DNA of 64,000 nt from Roridomyces roridus (lineage: Eukaryota > Basidiomycota > Agaricomycetes > Agaricales > Mycenaceae). Below the pieces are notes generated by a model. That model had not been told where the DNA came from and searched no databases. It worked only from the letters and a program-made list of their open reading frames with translations. Made by a program: the position numbers and the translations under genes. Numbering within the stretch: the stretch's first letter is position 1; every line of letters starts with the position of its first letter. The stretch covers positions 186,001 to 250,000 of the forward strand of contig JARKIF010000046.1 of NCBI GenBank assembly GCA_029378245.1. The letters are read 5' to 3'. Positions 8,968 through 20,341 of this stretch are shown one piece after another.

Positions 8968-11074
8968 TGTAGTGGCGTTTATTGCTGTCGATCGCGTTTC
9001 GGGGGCCGAGTCAGAGGTGATCTCGGAAGAGGAGGTTAGATGAGGTGGGATGACTGCGCCCTAGTTCTTATACCTGGGCTTCCAGAAAACGATGGCGGTG
9101 TGATGCGCACAGCCGACTCGTCGGGATGCTGTGCTTCCGACGTTTTCTCGTAAAGCGGTGAGAAAATGATCTCCATGTGGGTGCTTGCCAGCGTGGCAGT
9201 CAGCGCCGGGAAGGCGGCGCATGCAATGCCCTGTCGATGTATGCATGAGATCGACGCTTATTTCCGACCCGGAACTCTTTCTCGTCAACTCACCGACTGA
9301 AGCGATCCTGCCAGATTGATTCCCGTGGCGGCCGCTGCGCTTCAATTCACGAACCTGGAATGCGCGCAATGACGTCGACGTCGCGACTGCTAATTCGCAC
9401 ATTCAGATGAAGGCCCTGCTCGACGGAAGATGATATAAGTACATACCCGTCCATCGGTCGAAAACCGGAGAGAGATAACCAGGTATCTGGACCCAGCATC
9501 CCATATTCGACTGAATGAACGGCCTAATTTGTAACGCCGCGGCCGTCCCGCATACTATCACACACAGCCCGCCGTGTAAGTGTAACTATAATTGTACACA
9601 GAGAAGCACAGAGCTCGCCTCAGCAGTTCTTGCAGTGTTAGGAACGATATCCATGGGGAGAGAGAGACTTGGCTTCGATTCGATCTGAGTGAGCGTGGAG
9701 GAAGGTGGGTCGGCAGGCACATACCTCAGGCTCATTTAGATATGTTTGCTTCTCACGGGATGGAAATACTGTGGGTGGGTGATCGATATTGCAGCTACAT
9801 AGAAAGATCAGCTCACCTTGGATCTAGAGCTGCAAACTCGAAATTTACCGGATTGGGACGCTGGCGTAGTTCTCCATATTGGGTTTCCGAGGAGGACAGA
9901 CGTCGTCCTTGGAATAGCTTGATTCAAAGTCCCCGGACCCACATGTTCGAATACACAATGCCTCATGATGGGATGACAAGCACTGGCAGCCCAGCGGAGC
10001 GGAGGAAGAAGGTTGCCGCTGTTGCTAAAAAATCCGACCGATTCGGAGCATAGCCTGGTTTTGAATCCCCGCAATTTTTGAAGGACTAAATGCACAGGCA
10101 GAGATGAGCTCGAGCCGCCTGAGATGAAGATGAAGTACCATCTCCGTAGATTCTCTCTGCATATTCTTCGTCCGGTTCCACGCAGAGTACCGCATCAGTA
10201 AAATTCATACCAGAAGGGACGTCAGTAGAAAGTCAAGTGAGGCGCATTAGCTCTAGATCGACGGGCAGCTGCCCTCGGTTAGCTGTCTGGCATGAAGGTC
10301 AGAGGCAGAGCGCTGGCACGGGCTGTACCGTGATCAACATTGACGGAAGGAGGCACATTTCAAGCACATTGATCATGACAGGGCGGGAAGGCGGTGCGCG
10401 GAGGGATCTTCGTACCGACGACAAGCGACACGAAGAGCGACGTCATAGTAGATCCGCCCAGGCCATTGAATGACCGTCCCGTTCCGCATTGAATTGAGGC
10501 TTCGTCGGTGCTCGCAAAAGCCGATTGTGTATATTGCCGGGTCGCGTTGCCACAGACGGAGATAGCTTGAGGAGGACTAAAAACAGGCAAAACTGCTTTT
10601 TTTTGCATGACAGACGTCGAGGAAGCAAGACGGCAGAAGATGACAAGTGCTAGTAGCCGACGCGCAAACCTAGAACTGCATTGGAGTCACGACACCGCGT
10701 ACGTCGTGCGTTGTTCCGAGCAATGTTCCACGCGATGCAAATGCGATGACTCCGATAGGAGTGCGTGCGCGAACACGAAGAGATTCACTAATCCTGAGTA
10801 TCCCTGGCACAGAGCATCCACTTGAGGCAGGGATGGGACTCGGAGATTCGGAACGTGTTTCTTGCCTCCGGATAAGAGCTCTGAGCGCGTTGAAATGGCC
10901 TTCGAATTTCGTAGTAGGCTTGAACGGGCCAGAGGGATTGAAAGCGGATGCGTGCGTCTGTCCGCCTGGCGTGTCGTGGTCAAGTCGTGGTTGGTGAGGA
11001 AAGGTGATCTGGTGGCGGTGTAACATGCCATCAGTTTTCTCGCTTGCTTCTCGCCAACGACCCCGACTTTTTGC
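8968..11074. other. Gene-poor spacer between the bZIP and aminopeptidase genes
   Basis: 2.1 kb with no supported gene. It should contain the divergent promoters of the bZIP gene (minus) and the aminopeptidase gene (plus). A 153-codon open frame on the plus strand (9592-10053) starts with TTG rather than ATG and resembles nothing I know. Long minus-strand frames near 10670-11540 run antisense over the first aminopeptidase exons and are shadows. Confidence 0.4.
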
Positions 11075-13087
11075 ATGCTTCGGCGCACATTCACAGGCTT
11101 CCGTTCTACGTCCCAACTTCGCAGAATGACAACTGCAACCATCCGCCCTTTCGACCCCAAAGCGCCCACCACCTCTGCGAGCCAGCTGTGGCCCGCCTCC
11201 ACCGCCAAACCCCCGAAAGTCGGGACAACTCGCGTCTTCTTTGAAGGTGCCAAAGGGAGTGTCACTGCGCTCTCGTCTCTGGGTCCGGACTTTGCGCGCA
11301 AAACTGCTGCCTCGAAACGCGAGGTCGTTCGGCGGTCGGTGGGCAGTGCTGTCAAGGAGATCAGCCGTGTGGACGAGGTCACTGAGCTCGTAGTGGATGC
11401 CTCTGTCAATCCGCATGCAGCCGGTGCGTCACTTGAATGTCTTGCTCGATATGTATTGACTCTTTTTCCCCCAGCCGTTGCAGCCCACCTTGCGCTGTAC
11501 AATTTCACCCTCAAGACCGACCCTCCATCGGCTTTCAATCCAAATCTCGAGGAACCGATGCGGGAAAAGGTTTCTTTGAAGCCTTTGAGCGCGTCACCCG
11601 AATGGGAAAAGGGTGTCGTCTATGCCAAAGCGCAAAACCTCGCTCGTACGGTGGGTTTCCTTCGTCGTCTCATATCCCACAATCTCAATGTAATCCAGCT
11701 GATGGAAATGCCGGGAAACATGATGACGCCAACCCTATTTTGCGAACGCGTCAAGGCGGAATTCGCAGGCGTCGAGAATGTGCAGATGTTTGCGAGGGAT
11801 GAAGGTCCGTTTGTGCAGTTCCTGAGCTATCGCATCGTTTGACCAGTTACTCCAGCCTGGGCCGCCGAAAAGGGCATGGTACGAATCCTCGCCGTCTCAG
11901 ACGACTCTCTTACAAGTCCGCAGCGCACCTTTCTCTCCGTTACTCGGGGTAGCGCCGAACCCGCCAAGCTCCTCGAAATGTACGTTGGCCGCGCCTCACG
12001 TTTATCTACTCACTCTCGTTTCAGCCAGTACAAGGGTGCATCGGATGCCTCCGCCCAGCCTCTCGTGCTCGTCGGAAAGGGTATCACTTTTGACAGCGGT
12101 GGAATCAGCCTCAAACCCGGCGCGGTATGTGTTTCAGACTAGAAATCTCCGTCCCTCTCAGATTTTTGGCAGGATATGAAGCTGATGCGCGGGGACATGG
12201 GTGGCGCCGCTGCCGTCGTGTCTGCTGCGCTGGCTATCGCCCAACTGAAACTTCCGATCAACCTCGTTGTATTGACCCCGCTGGCGGAGAACATGCCCAG
12301 TGGGACGGCAACGAAACCCGGGGACGTGTCAGTATGCCTTGAAAACTTCAATTTACAGTCCACTAAGCGATTTGTAGCATTTACGCGATGAACGGCAAGT
12401 CCGTCGAAGTCGACAACACCGACGCCGAGGGAAGACTGGTGCTTTCCGATGCCATCTACTACGGCTCGACCGAGTTCAATGCTCATACACTGATTGATGT
12501 GGCTACGCTTACGGGCGCAATGGATATCGCACTCGGCGAGGTCTTCACTGGCGTCTTTTGTGTGCGTCTTCTTTTTTATTGCTTTTCGTGGACTCAGTTA
12601 TAGACCTCGGACGAACTCTGGGACCGCCTCTACGCCGCTGGTGAGACCGAATACGACCGGTTGTGGCGCCTCCCGCTCGACCAGGACTATGGGCCGCAAA
12701 TCCATGGGAGTAACGCGGATTTGTGCAATGTTGGTGCTTTTTGCCTCGAGATTCAGACGCTTACATCATTGAATAGACGGGCGGAAAACCTGCGGGAGCG
12801 TGTACCGCTGCACTCTTTCTCAAGGCCTTCGTGCACGGGCTCGAGCCAGAGGAAGGCAAGGAAGCGTTGAAGTGGGCGCATGTCGATATTGCTGGGACGA
12901 TGGAGGTCCGAGATTCTGCTGATTTTCATTCTGCTTTGCCTGACGGAGATTTTGTAGGCGACGAGGCCGACGGCGTATTTGGGTCGTGGGATGACGGGGA
13001 GTTCAGTGCGGTACGTGTATCATTTTCATTCTCGAGCTGTGCTAACACGTACCCAGAGCGTTGATAGAATATGCGAGACAACTGTAG
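11075..13087 (+). CDS. Leucine aminopeptidase, peptidase family M17, ten exons
   Basis: A cytosol-type metallo-aminopeptidase that removes N-terminal residues from peptides with two metal ions. Exons: 11075-11423, 11475-11804, 11856-11979, 12025-12124, 12173-12327, 12378-12561, 12604-12729, 12777-12905, 12958-13010 and 13057-13087. They join in frame to 526 residues. The M17 residues are all present: Lys286 and Asp291 in [10 protein letters not shown], Asp309 in GDMGGAAA, and Asp368, Glu370 and Arg372 in NTDAEGRL. The C-terminus shows GTMEAT...GMTGSSVR, the usual family ending. The first Met gives a short Arg/Ser/Thr-rich leader ([17 protein letters not shown]) like a mitochondrial presequence. 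Met18 would give a cytosolic form. Length matches full family members, so the gene looks functional. Confidence 0.95.
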
Positions 13088-13527
13088 TTAGTTTACTCCT
13101 TCTGCGCCATGACACAGTGGAACCTTTCCTATCAGCTCGACAGCGACGTCGTCCACCACCATTTTGAACTCGGCTACCTGTTTGCGAAATATATCGCGCG
13201 TGCCCTCGACGCTTTTCCCGCTTGAGAACATAGTAATCTATGGCTCGAACCAGCCTTGGCCCTATATCGCATCGTCATGCTGCATGACCAACCAGACTTT
13301 CACTTCGACTCGCCGCAGGGCCATGATTATCCGAACCTCGACTTGAAATGAAATGGCTCACATCACTCCCTCCCGCCATCTTACGGAAATCCGTCCATCA
13401 TCTATACCTGCAGTGCTCACTGGAACATACCATACGGTTCATGTTCAAGTGAGATCGAGGACTTGGTCATCCGGGCTGAATTGTGGTCCGATGAGCATTC
13501 GTACTTCCCCAGTTTGAAAACCCTGGC
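13088..13527 (+). other. Downstream of the aminopeptidase; possible small gene remnant
   Basis: An open stretch beginning at an ATG near 13108 encodes about 38 residues (MTQWNLSYQLDSDVVHHHF and on) and ends at TGA. A second short stretch near 13276-13350 encodes MLHDQPDFHFDSPQGHDYP. Both have the look of real coding sequence, but no intron joins them convincingly and I do not recognise the family. It is most likely a decayed gene. Confidence 0.25.
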
Positions 13528-13705
13528 GGCACCCCCAACGCGTTCGGACGCGTTCGGCGAATTCCCCAAATCGTTGAACCTCCAACTGAACTCCTGGTTC
13601 AGGTTCAGCAAATCCGTGAACCTCAACGCCGAACGCGCGTTCAGTTCGGTCCAAGTTCGGTCCGGTTCGCGCACCGATGATCCGAACCGGACGGTGTCCG
13701 GTCAC
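13528..13705. repeat. Tract of GTTCGG / GTTCAG words in both orientations
   Basis: The words GTTCGG, CCGAAC, GTTCAG and CTGAAC, and close variants, recur many times over about 180 bases. The right edge reads GGTCACCCACCAC. This is the texture seen inside the TIR miniature elements elsewhere in the window, but I could not find matching inverted ends or a duplication, so it may be a truncated element. Confidence 0.55.
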
Positions 13706-13925
13706 CCACCACTATACAATATTAGTGCACAAGTGTGGAAATTAGTGCCTAGGTACCAATATCTAGTACATTTACTTCCCACAGTGGTTAATGAACAGAT
13801 AATGGAGGTTTGGTAAGCGGCACGTTGGCGGCACGTGCAGCATATGTGACGAACTTTGATGGCTTGGCGGTGTGCCTGTTTGGAGCATCAGTGCTTGACG
13901 CAAACCACCTTCACATTCCAGCAAA

Positions 13926-15213
13926 ATGCCAATGCCGCAAGAACTGGTCGATGGCATCGTCGAAAATCTCGAAGGGGATACTCTCAGCCTCAAATGCTGC
14001 TCCCTCGCTGCCCGCACATTCGTCACACCATCGCAGAGACAGCTCTTTCGCAAAATCGAGATCGTCCCTCCGAGCGGCATCGGCGACAATCCCTGCCAAC
14101 GACTGTACGACACACTTGTCAAGTCCCCACACCTCGCTGAACTAATTGTGGAGCTGCGCATCGTGCTCATGAACGACGAGACAAGCGTCGAGTACGAGGA
14201 CGGAGACCTTGCAGACGGTCATTGTCCTCAGTGGATCTTGTCGGATGAGGCGCTCTCCTTACCGCTGTCGCTCACCCTCCCATTCCTCAAACTGAAGGGC
14301 ATCTCTTTGGTCGAGGACTCGATTCAGGAATCCAATGACGGGGGGCGGTTCAGTATGCACTGGAACACGCTCGGGGGTGCCCTGAAGTCCGCACTTGCCG
14401 ACGTCCTTTCCTCACCAACGCTGGAATCGGTAAGACTACGTGGGATTGTTTTCGATTGCCCCAGAGACCTCCTCTCGCTGTTCAGCGGCGCGATGTCCAT
14501 GAAGTCTCTCACCCTCTCCCGCATCTACTTCGATTCACCATCGGAATCACACGAGGCGTGGCCAGAGGCACAGACGTGGAGCCCGCGTCTCACTTGTCTC
14601 GTTCTTGCCGCCATGGAAGGGGACGAGTTCGTCGAATTCTTCTTGAATCCCGCTATAGACCTTTCCCAAATCACCTCGTTCACCGTGGCGACGGGGGCAA
14701 AGAAAGTCACGAGTGATATCATCGCTGCGGTTTCCTCACACAATCGCGTGGAGCACATGGCGGTCTTTTATATCCACAGTGCGTCACAGTCCATCGTCCT
14801 TCGAGTCATGATTTACGCTTTGCACAGCACCTCTGATCAAGTCTTTATCCACATCTCAACTCCGTTCGCTACACTTCTTCACGCTCGACATGTGCCAGAC
14901 AATCTCAGACATTTTCACCGAATACCCCGCGGATTCGTCCCTTCAGGTGGTTACCGTGGACTGTAGAGTTCGGCATACTCCGGCCTCGTTGAACGATGTG
15001 GTAGAGGCGGGCCTGGTGCGGCTACCCTTGCTCAAAAGGTTGCAGATTCGCGCCGTTCACATGGATTACCCCGAAGAATTCCCCGATTGGGCTGATCACG
15101 TCCGTACCGCGTTGCCTTCGCTTGAAGGGCGGGGGTGGCTGGGTATATCTCTGCTGGAAGGTTTGATTCGATCCTTGGCTCAGTGTTTGACGAAAGGACT
15201 GAATTGCTGGTAG
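13926..15213 (+). CDS. F-box/LRR-like protein, intact, two exons
   Basis: Exons 13926-14778 and 14828-15213 give 412 residues. The start (MPMPQELVDGIVENLEGDTLSLKCC) is a degenerate F-box of the LP.EL...I...L kind, followed by CSLAARTF and FRKIEI. The rest shows leucine-rich segments such as LRGIVFDCP and LTLSRIYFD. Proteins of this design are greatly expanded in mushrooms and are thought to act as substrate receptors of SCF ubiquitin ligases, but the substrate is unknown. The intron is 49 nt (GTGCGT...CACAG). Two broken relatives of this gene lie at 32352-32680 and 32782-34044. The last 30 residues (after LPSLEG) are less certain, because another small intron near the end cannot be excluded. 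Confidence 0.8.
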
Positions 15214-15661
15214 ATGATGCCTGGTTTGCGGACTGGGAGTAGGATAAAACTAGAACATGACCTGTTCAATCGTGCAATTTACTCGGAAACTTGTGTCTTC
15301 GTTCCCCGATCTACTACGAACAGTTCACCCCACGGCGGAGCTGCACGCGCCGTCGATTCCTTCACCTGAAGTGACCTCGTTCAACTCGAGACTCCACGAT
15401 TATCTGCAGCTCTCCTCCCAACCTTTTTTTCCTTGCATGATCCAGGAAATCTCCGCGATCTGCCTGTCCTGCATGTGGGAACAAGAGTGTTTCTGGGTAA
15501 AGTTCCAGCACATTCTGCCTTGCAGATTCGTTGGAGTCTGGGATTTGCAGGCCCTGCCGGTGAAGGTCCACTCGGCCGGAGCCATCCTGTGACTGTTTCA
15601 TGGCCAGGACGACTCCATCTGGGTCGCCGACCCACTCAGATTCGATTCTCCCAATCAAAAT
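15214..15661. other. Spacer between convergent genes
   Basis: About 450 bases between the F-box gene (plus) and the 3' end of the split minus-strand gene. A minus-strand open frame (15362-15658) with residues such as ELYPETLLFPHAGQ might be further exon material of that gene. No splice sites support it clearly. Confidence 0.3.
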
Positions 15662-16030
15662 CTAAGCGCGACGACTCAGCACTCTTCGAGCAAGGCAAAA
15701 AAGATACAGCACACTATGCCGCACAGTAATTCGTGCGTCCAAGTTCCACCGGAATGTCTTGGCCTTGTCCTGCAAACGCTCGACATGCATGGGCTTTACC
15801 CCCAGCCTGTTTTGTCGAAAGTTGATCATCACGACCCGTACTAATTGCGGCAGGTACTCGTGGAACTGAACGGTCTGTATTCAAAAGATCCAGATAACTG
15901 GGGCTGTAGTTGAAGTCGTGGATGCGGATGGCCAAAATACGACTCCGGACAATGAGAGGAATGTCGCGGAAAAATCTAGATTCCATATATAGGCGCCAGG
16001 GTCCGTTCGTAGCCTGGGTTCAACATCAAG
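15662..16030 (-). pseudogene. 3' part of a gene split by the 5.2-kb transposon
   Basis: On the minus strand, directly after the transposon edge, the frame LDV-EPRLRTDPGAYIWNLDF continues the frame that runs into the other side of the element near 21260. A likely terminal exon lies at 15662-15855 (VQFHEYLPQLVRVVMINF ... RRVLSRRA, stop at 15662-15664). Its acceptor is a TACAG just upstream. With one copy of the 9-bp duplication removed, the two halves join in phase, so the element landed in coding sequence. The protein has the leucine-rich look of the surrounding F-box-like genes, but I cannot name the family. Exon structure between 15856 and 16000 is not resolved. Confidence 0.6.
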
Positions 16031-16370
16031 GGGCTTACAGAAACTGCCGCACTGCCGCACTTCTGCCGCAGCAGTTACCGCACTGGACCGCATGGTGACG
16101 CACTGATGTCACACTACCGCAGTGTCACGCTTCGGTCGCAGCTGCGGCAGTTTGCCTAAAGCTAGTATGAAATTGAAAATGAAATAAATTGCTGGAGCTG
16201 TAGCCTATCATGCGGGTACTCTTGTCGTGGTGTCCGTTTTTCAAAACAGTGAGTCTGTCATGGGATAATTCAATTTTAAGCAACCTCATCAAAACTGGGA
16301 TTACGGGCTAGCGCCGGTTTGACGCAATGAACAAGGTCAGGGGTTGTTCAAATTGGCTCTTGGTAGGCTG

Positions 16371-17851
16371 TATGGCAGATATATTGTGCAAAAAGATTTT
16401 ACAACTTTGACCCAAAATGCAACTACAACTTCGGTTTTGAGCAACGCAACTTGAACTTCCAGGACCGCAACTTCATGGAATACAACAACAACTCACTATT
16501 CAGGAGGAACAACTTGATTTTGAATGTTTTGCAAGTATCGATTCCGGCAACACATCCTTGCCTCAAACTGATTCCATCATCAGAGTTCGTCTGCCGGTAG
16601 TGGCCACGGCCGTCGGGCCGCCACAGCTGGGCCATAGAATTTGTTTCTCTGGGCCAACGCCGGTCAGATTTCCTCTAAATATTGATGAGCCCGGGGCTGC
16701 ATGGGAGGGGGTAATGGATATGAATGCTGAGAGCCATCAAATCATTGCAAGTCGGTGATATCAATGATTCCTTGACTCGGAGGATGTTCAGGTTGTGGCA
16801 TTGTGCGGTGTCTCTGATGGTCTCTTTCACTGTTCAGATTGAATGGTTCAACCCACCACTGAATCAGTGCCATTGCAGAATAATTATGTTGAGCTCGAGC
16901 GTACCAGTGGAATATTGATCGTGAATGGTTGAAAATTCTGTGTGCGTAATTACTGATTGACTGAGCAAAGTCCCAGGGGATTCTTGAAACATCCCATGCT
17001 TTTCAGCATCATACAAGGGAATCGCACAATACCCGTTGACTTCCATAGCAGAAGCCACCTCCGCGCGTTCACAAGCGCATGAGAATGGGAGTCGATTGAA
17101 ATTGAACATGCCGGTGACTGCCGATCCACTGCCGATATTCCGACTGGTGCGCTAATGCGATCTTTCGCCTCATCAATGAGCATCCGGATCCTGGCAAGGG
17201 TATACGCTCCTGAGCTGTGTGGGATTTCTAAAGCTTGAACAGGATCCTTTCTGATCATCTTTGATGGTTGAATTCAGTGGGGCCCGGGCGAGGCAGCGAG
17301 GCAGCGGATCGGCAGACTCGGAGAACAGCACCGGGCAGTGGCACGGCGCCGGCACTAATCACAACGTACAATTTCATGCAACAAATACACTGATGAGAAA
17401 GAAGGGTTGCTCCTCCCAAAACTGCGCGCGGGTTTGGTCCCCGGACAAACTCAGGTCTCTTTTGGAGGAAATTTGAAATAGCCCAGTTGAAGCAAGACCT
17501 CAATATTTATCCTTAGGCCTCAAACAACAGAGAAGAATCCTAAACTAGGTATATGGATGTGTTCCGAGCCCAGCCGCGGGGCTCTGCCACTGGCCCGGCA
17601 CCTCTATATTTATCTGACAGATTTCCGGTTCTGACTCCAGACAAGTTGACTGGAGTTGCCAAAGGGCCATTCTAAAGATGTTGTCTCCAAGCTTAAGTTG
17701 TAGTTGTCCACAAGCGAAGTTGTAGTAGCAAAGTTGTAAGTTGCATCCGTGCAAATCGAAGTTGTATCGCAAAAGATGTAAGTTGTCAGTGAAATTCGAC
17801 CCAAAACCGGGAAGTTGTCGAAAATACTTTTTGCACACTATATCGCCCATA
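16371..17851. mobile_element. 1481-bp TIR element nested in the larger transposon, CAACTT-rich
   Basis: The inverted ends read TATGGCAGATATATTGTGCA (left) and TATGGGCGATATAGTGTGCA (right, inward), matching 22 of 25 positions when extended to the shared AAAAG. AGGCTG stands directly outside both ends (16365-16370 and 17852-17857), a 6-bp target-site duplication. The left side carries repeated CAACTT and the right side repeated AAGTTG, so the words point symmetrically. No coding sequence is supported. A GC-rich patch near 17275-17360 has a different texture and may be foreign. A 6-bp duplication does not fit hAT (8) or the host element (9), so this is another family. Confidence 0.78.
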
Positions 17852-18518
17852 AGGCTGAACCACATGTGCAAAACAAAGCTTCCTCAAAATTTGGCCAAGA
17901 ACACTGGGTGACTGTCCGACACTCACTTACTCACATATACGCTGAAGGTTATAAATCTCAATCACGGATGGGAGGTCCTTCAAGGCTATTCTAGATGTTG
18001 AATGTGCTCGTGAGAAGCAGAGGCATCGTAAACCTTGAATTCCAATTTGGTTCAGCGGTGTGGCGGAAACCAAAATGACCGCTGGTTTGCCGCAACTGCC
18101 GCACTGGACACCATTCGGTCGCTCATAAGTAGGTCTTGGTGACCCGAGTGGAGCTGCATGAGCAGTACCTCGCGGGTGTCCAGTTACCATAACGGCGACC
18201 GGCGCATGACTTCAGTCTCAACTCTCTTGTACATGAGCGGTCCGTCCACAAAGAGGGCCTTGAAACTGTAAGTGAAGTCTCACAAAATATACCAAGTAAC
18301 TCACAGATCCAATTCACAGAGCTTGCCGAGCCGAGAAGTGCCGCAAAGCTGCCGCACGCAACCGCAAAGCTGCCGCACCAGTGCCGCACTGAATCAATTT
18401 GAGCAAATGATTTCCAGACGAATACACACAGACATATCTACCACATACGATGCATCACTTCAAGTTCAAGTGCGGGGAAAGGATTACATAAATAACATTC
18501 GAGACAGACACAGTTCAA

Positions 18519-20341
18519 CTACTTTTTGCGTCGCTTCTTCACGGACCCATCGCCGTTCGCATCTCCCAATGCCTCTGCAGCTGCACGGCGACCATTTGCC
18601 CGAGTATATCGAAAAATATTCGATCGGGCCTCGGGGTCAATGGTGACTGGAATCGAAGCCGCATGCTTCACAACCTGTGACCCTGTACGTCGCCGATAGA
18701 TGGTGGGTCGATCACGAAGGATGTGGGAGGATTTGAACGCCTTGACATGGGTTGAAGACGAGGCACTGAACATTTCCTCGGCGACCTCGTCCGAGTTCCG
18801 CCCATGCGACACAACACTGCGGTTCTGGATGCCGCGCAGCAGATCAACACCCAGATTGTACGACTCCCCGAGCTCGTATTGGATCCAAAGAAACTCGAGG
18901 AATGCACGCCCCATAGATGAAATCCGAGCATTTCGCTCGGATACAGGCAGTTCCGCCATGTCGGGATGGAAGATGAGCTCTCGAAGCACTTCGTCGTAGT
19001 GGTCTTCGAGGAATTGTGGTAAAGCAAGGCCAGTTGTAACCAACCATGGCGGACTGGCCTTCCGAGCACTGTGAGACATCTCTTCGAGTTCCATTTGATA
19101 TTTGAAGTAGCTGCGCAGGACAGGGTGCCGCAGATTGAGTTCTTTTGGATCAGCCGGCGACAGGAGGCCCACAATGACCGGGATCGCGGAGAGAAAGAGT
19201 TGGGCAATCTGGGAAGGTACCTCGAGGGGCTTCGGAACATGAATAGATAAATTTTGTGTTGGCTGGAATAGATCAGAGGGCGGGAGACTGACACGATGGA
19301 GCACCTACGGGGAGCGTGTCATCAAGGGATCGGAGCCGAACTGGATTCCGAGAAACATATGGCTCCATTCCGAAAGGTAGCCTCGGTTCGGGTCGACGCA
19401 GAGTATGAGTGAATGCGCCGTGAGTGTGTCCACCGGAGTTGATGAGATGTGCGCCATCGTTGTAAAACCAGATCACAGTTGTAACCTCGCAGGTTTGATG
19501 CACAAGTGCGGCGTGACACAGCACGCAGTGGTGCCTGAGTTGAGTGGCCAACACCGGTGATTTCTTGTGGGGGGCTATCACGGCGGAGCAGTGCTGTGAT
19601 TTGCACACGATGGCTCCGAGACACTTTCTCCGTGTCTCCTTACCTTTCTCCCACGTCAGTGCAGCCGCCCGCCCTTGACGTCCTCGACCACTGCTATAGA
19701 TCCAGTTCATGAAGACGTCGCCCGTGTTCCGCACATCCTGAGCTGTGAAATTGCACGCGAAGCTCCCGTTGGGCCAGCCATCCCAAACAGAGAGGACAAT
19801 GAGGGAGGATTCGGCGGCGGGTGGCGGGTCGTGAATCGCAGGGACCTGAGGTGGAGGAGCGATAGTTGTAGGTATTGCCGGCTGCCCAGCTTGGAAAATC
19901 ATTTTCGGATTCAGAGGAACGGAACTAGTTACTCACAAGAACGGATTCCGAGAGCCAGAGTAGGGGGAGCATCATCGAGAATCACAAAGCCAGAAAAATT
20001 CCCTGCATTCTTGCTCAGGGTCAGTTATTCTCCGAGGGTGCAGACATACCAGTGTTTGCATCCCAAAGCGGTACAACGCCGGTGGGGGTAGGCTGAGCCA
20101 GGGACCGAGAGATAAAGTGGTATAGCCAGACACTGCAGTTCCAGACCCAAATAACAGCATTTTGAAGCTTGGACCAGTTTGTGAGAATGAGGAGAGTCGA
20201 CAGCAGGATTGTGGCCAGATCAGTCATGACGGGGAAGAACAAGCGAATGTATTTAGGACTGTTTGACGGCTGCCGATCCTTATCTTGATCTCTTCTCGGC
20301 GCTGTTGGGCTCAAACTCACAGGCCTAGATGATGTCTGCAT
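18519..20341 (-). CDS. WRKY-GCM1-type zinc-finger protein encoded by the transposon
   Basis: Four exons (20341-20050, 20002-19937, 19889-19309, 19262-18519) with introns of 46-47 nt join in frame to 560 residues. Residues 155-190 contain WDGWP and VRNTGDVFMNWIY, followed by a zinc-ligand pattern: Cys209, Cys215, Cys220, Cys241, Cys244, Cys253, His267, His274 and His276. This arrangement (C..C..C, CxxC, C, then HTH) is that of WRKY-GCM1 DNA-binding domains, which in mushrooms are common in transposon-encoded proteins. The C-terminal half (PTQNLSIHVPKPLEVP onward) is unfamiliar and ends in KKRRKK, a likely nuclear signal. No DDE or DDD transposase core is recognised. A likely role is binding the CCGC-core words of its own element; that is inference. 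The start at 20341 gives a consistent frame, but an upstream Met is possible. Confidence 0.7.

Noticed and set aside
9592..10053. 153-codon open frame upstream of the aminopeptidase gene
   Set aside because: It begins with TTG and has no similarity to any known family; internal composition is like random sequence.
10670..11538. Two long minus-strand open frames (248 and 283 codons) over the aminopeptidase start
   Set aside because: They are antisense to well-supported M17 exons, have no motifs, and arise from codon bias of the real gene.
17275..17605. A third nested hAT element with CAGTGGGG / CACTGGCC ends
   Set aside because: Only the first five bases of the ends agree and the flanking 8 bases differ.
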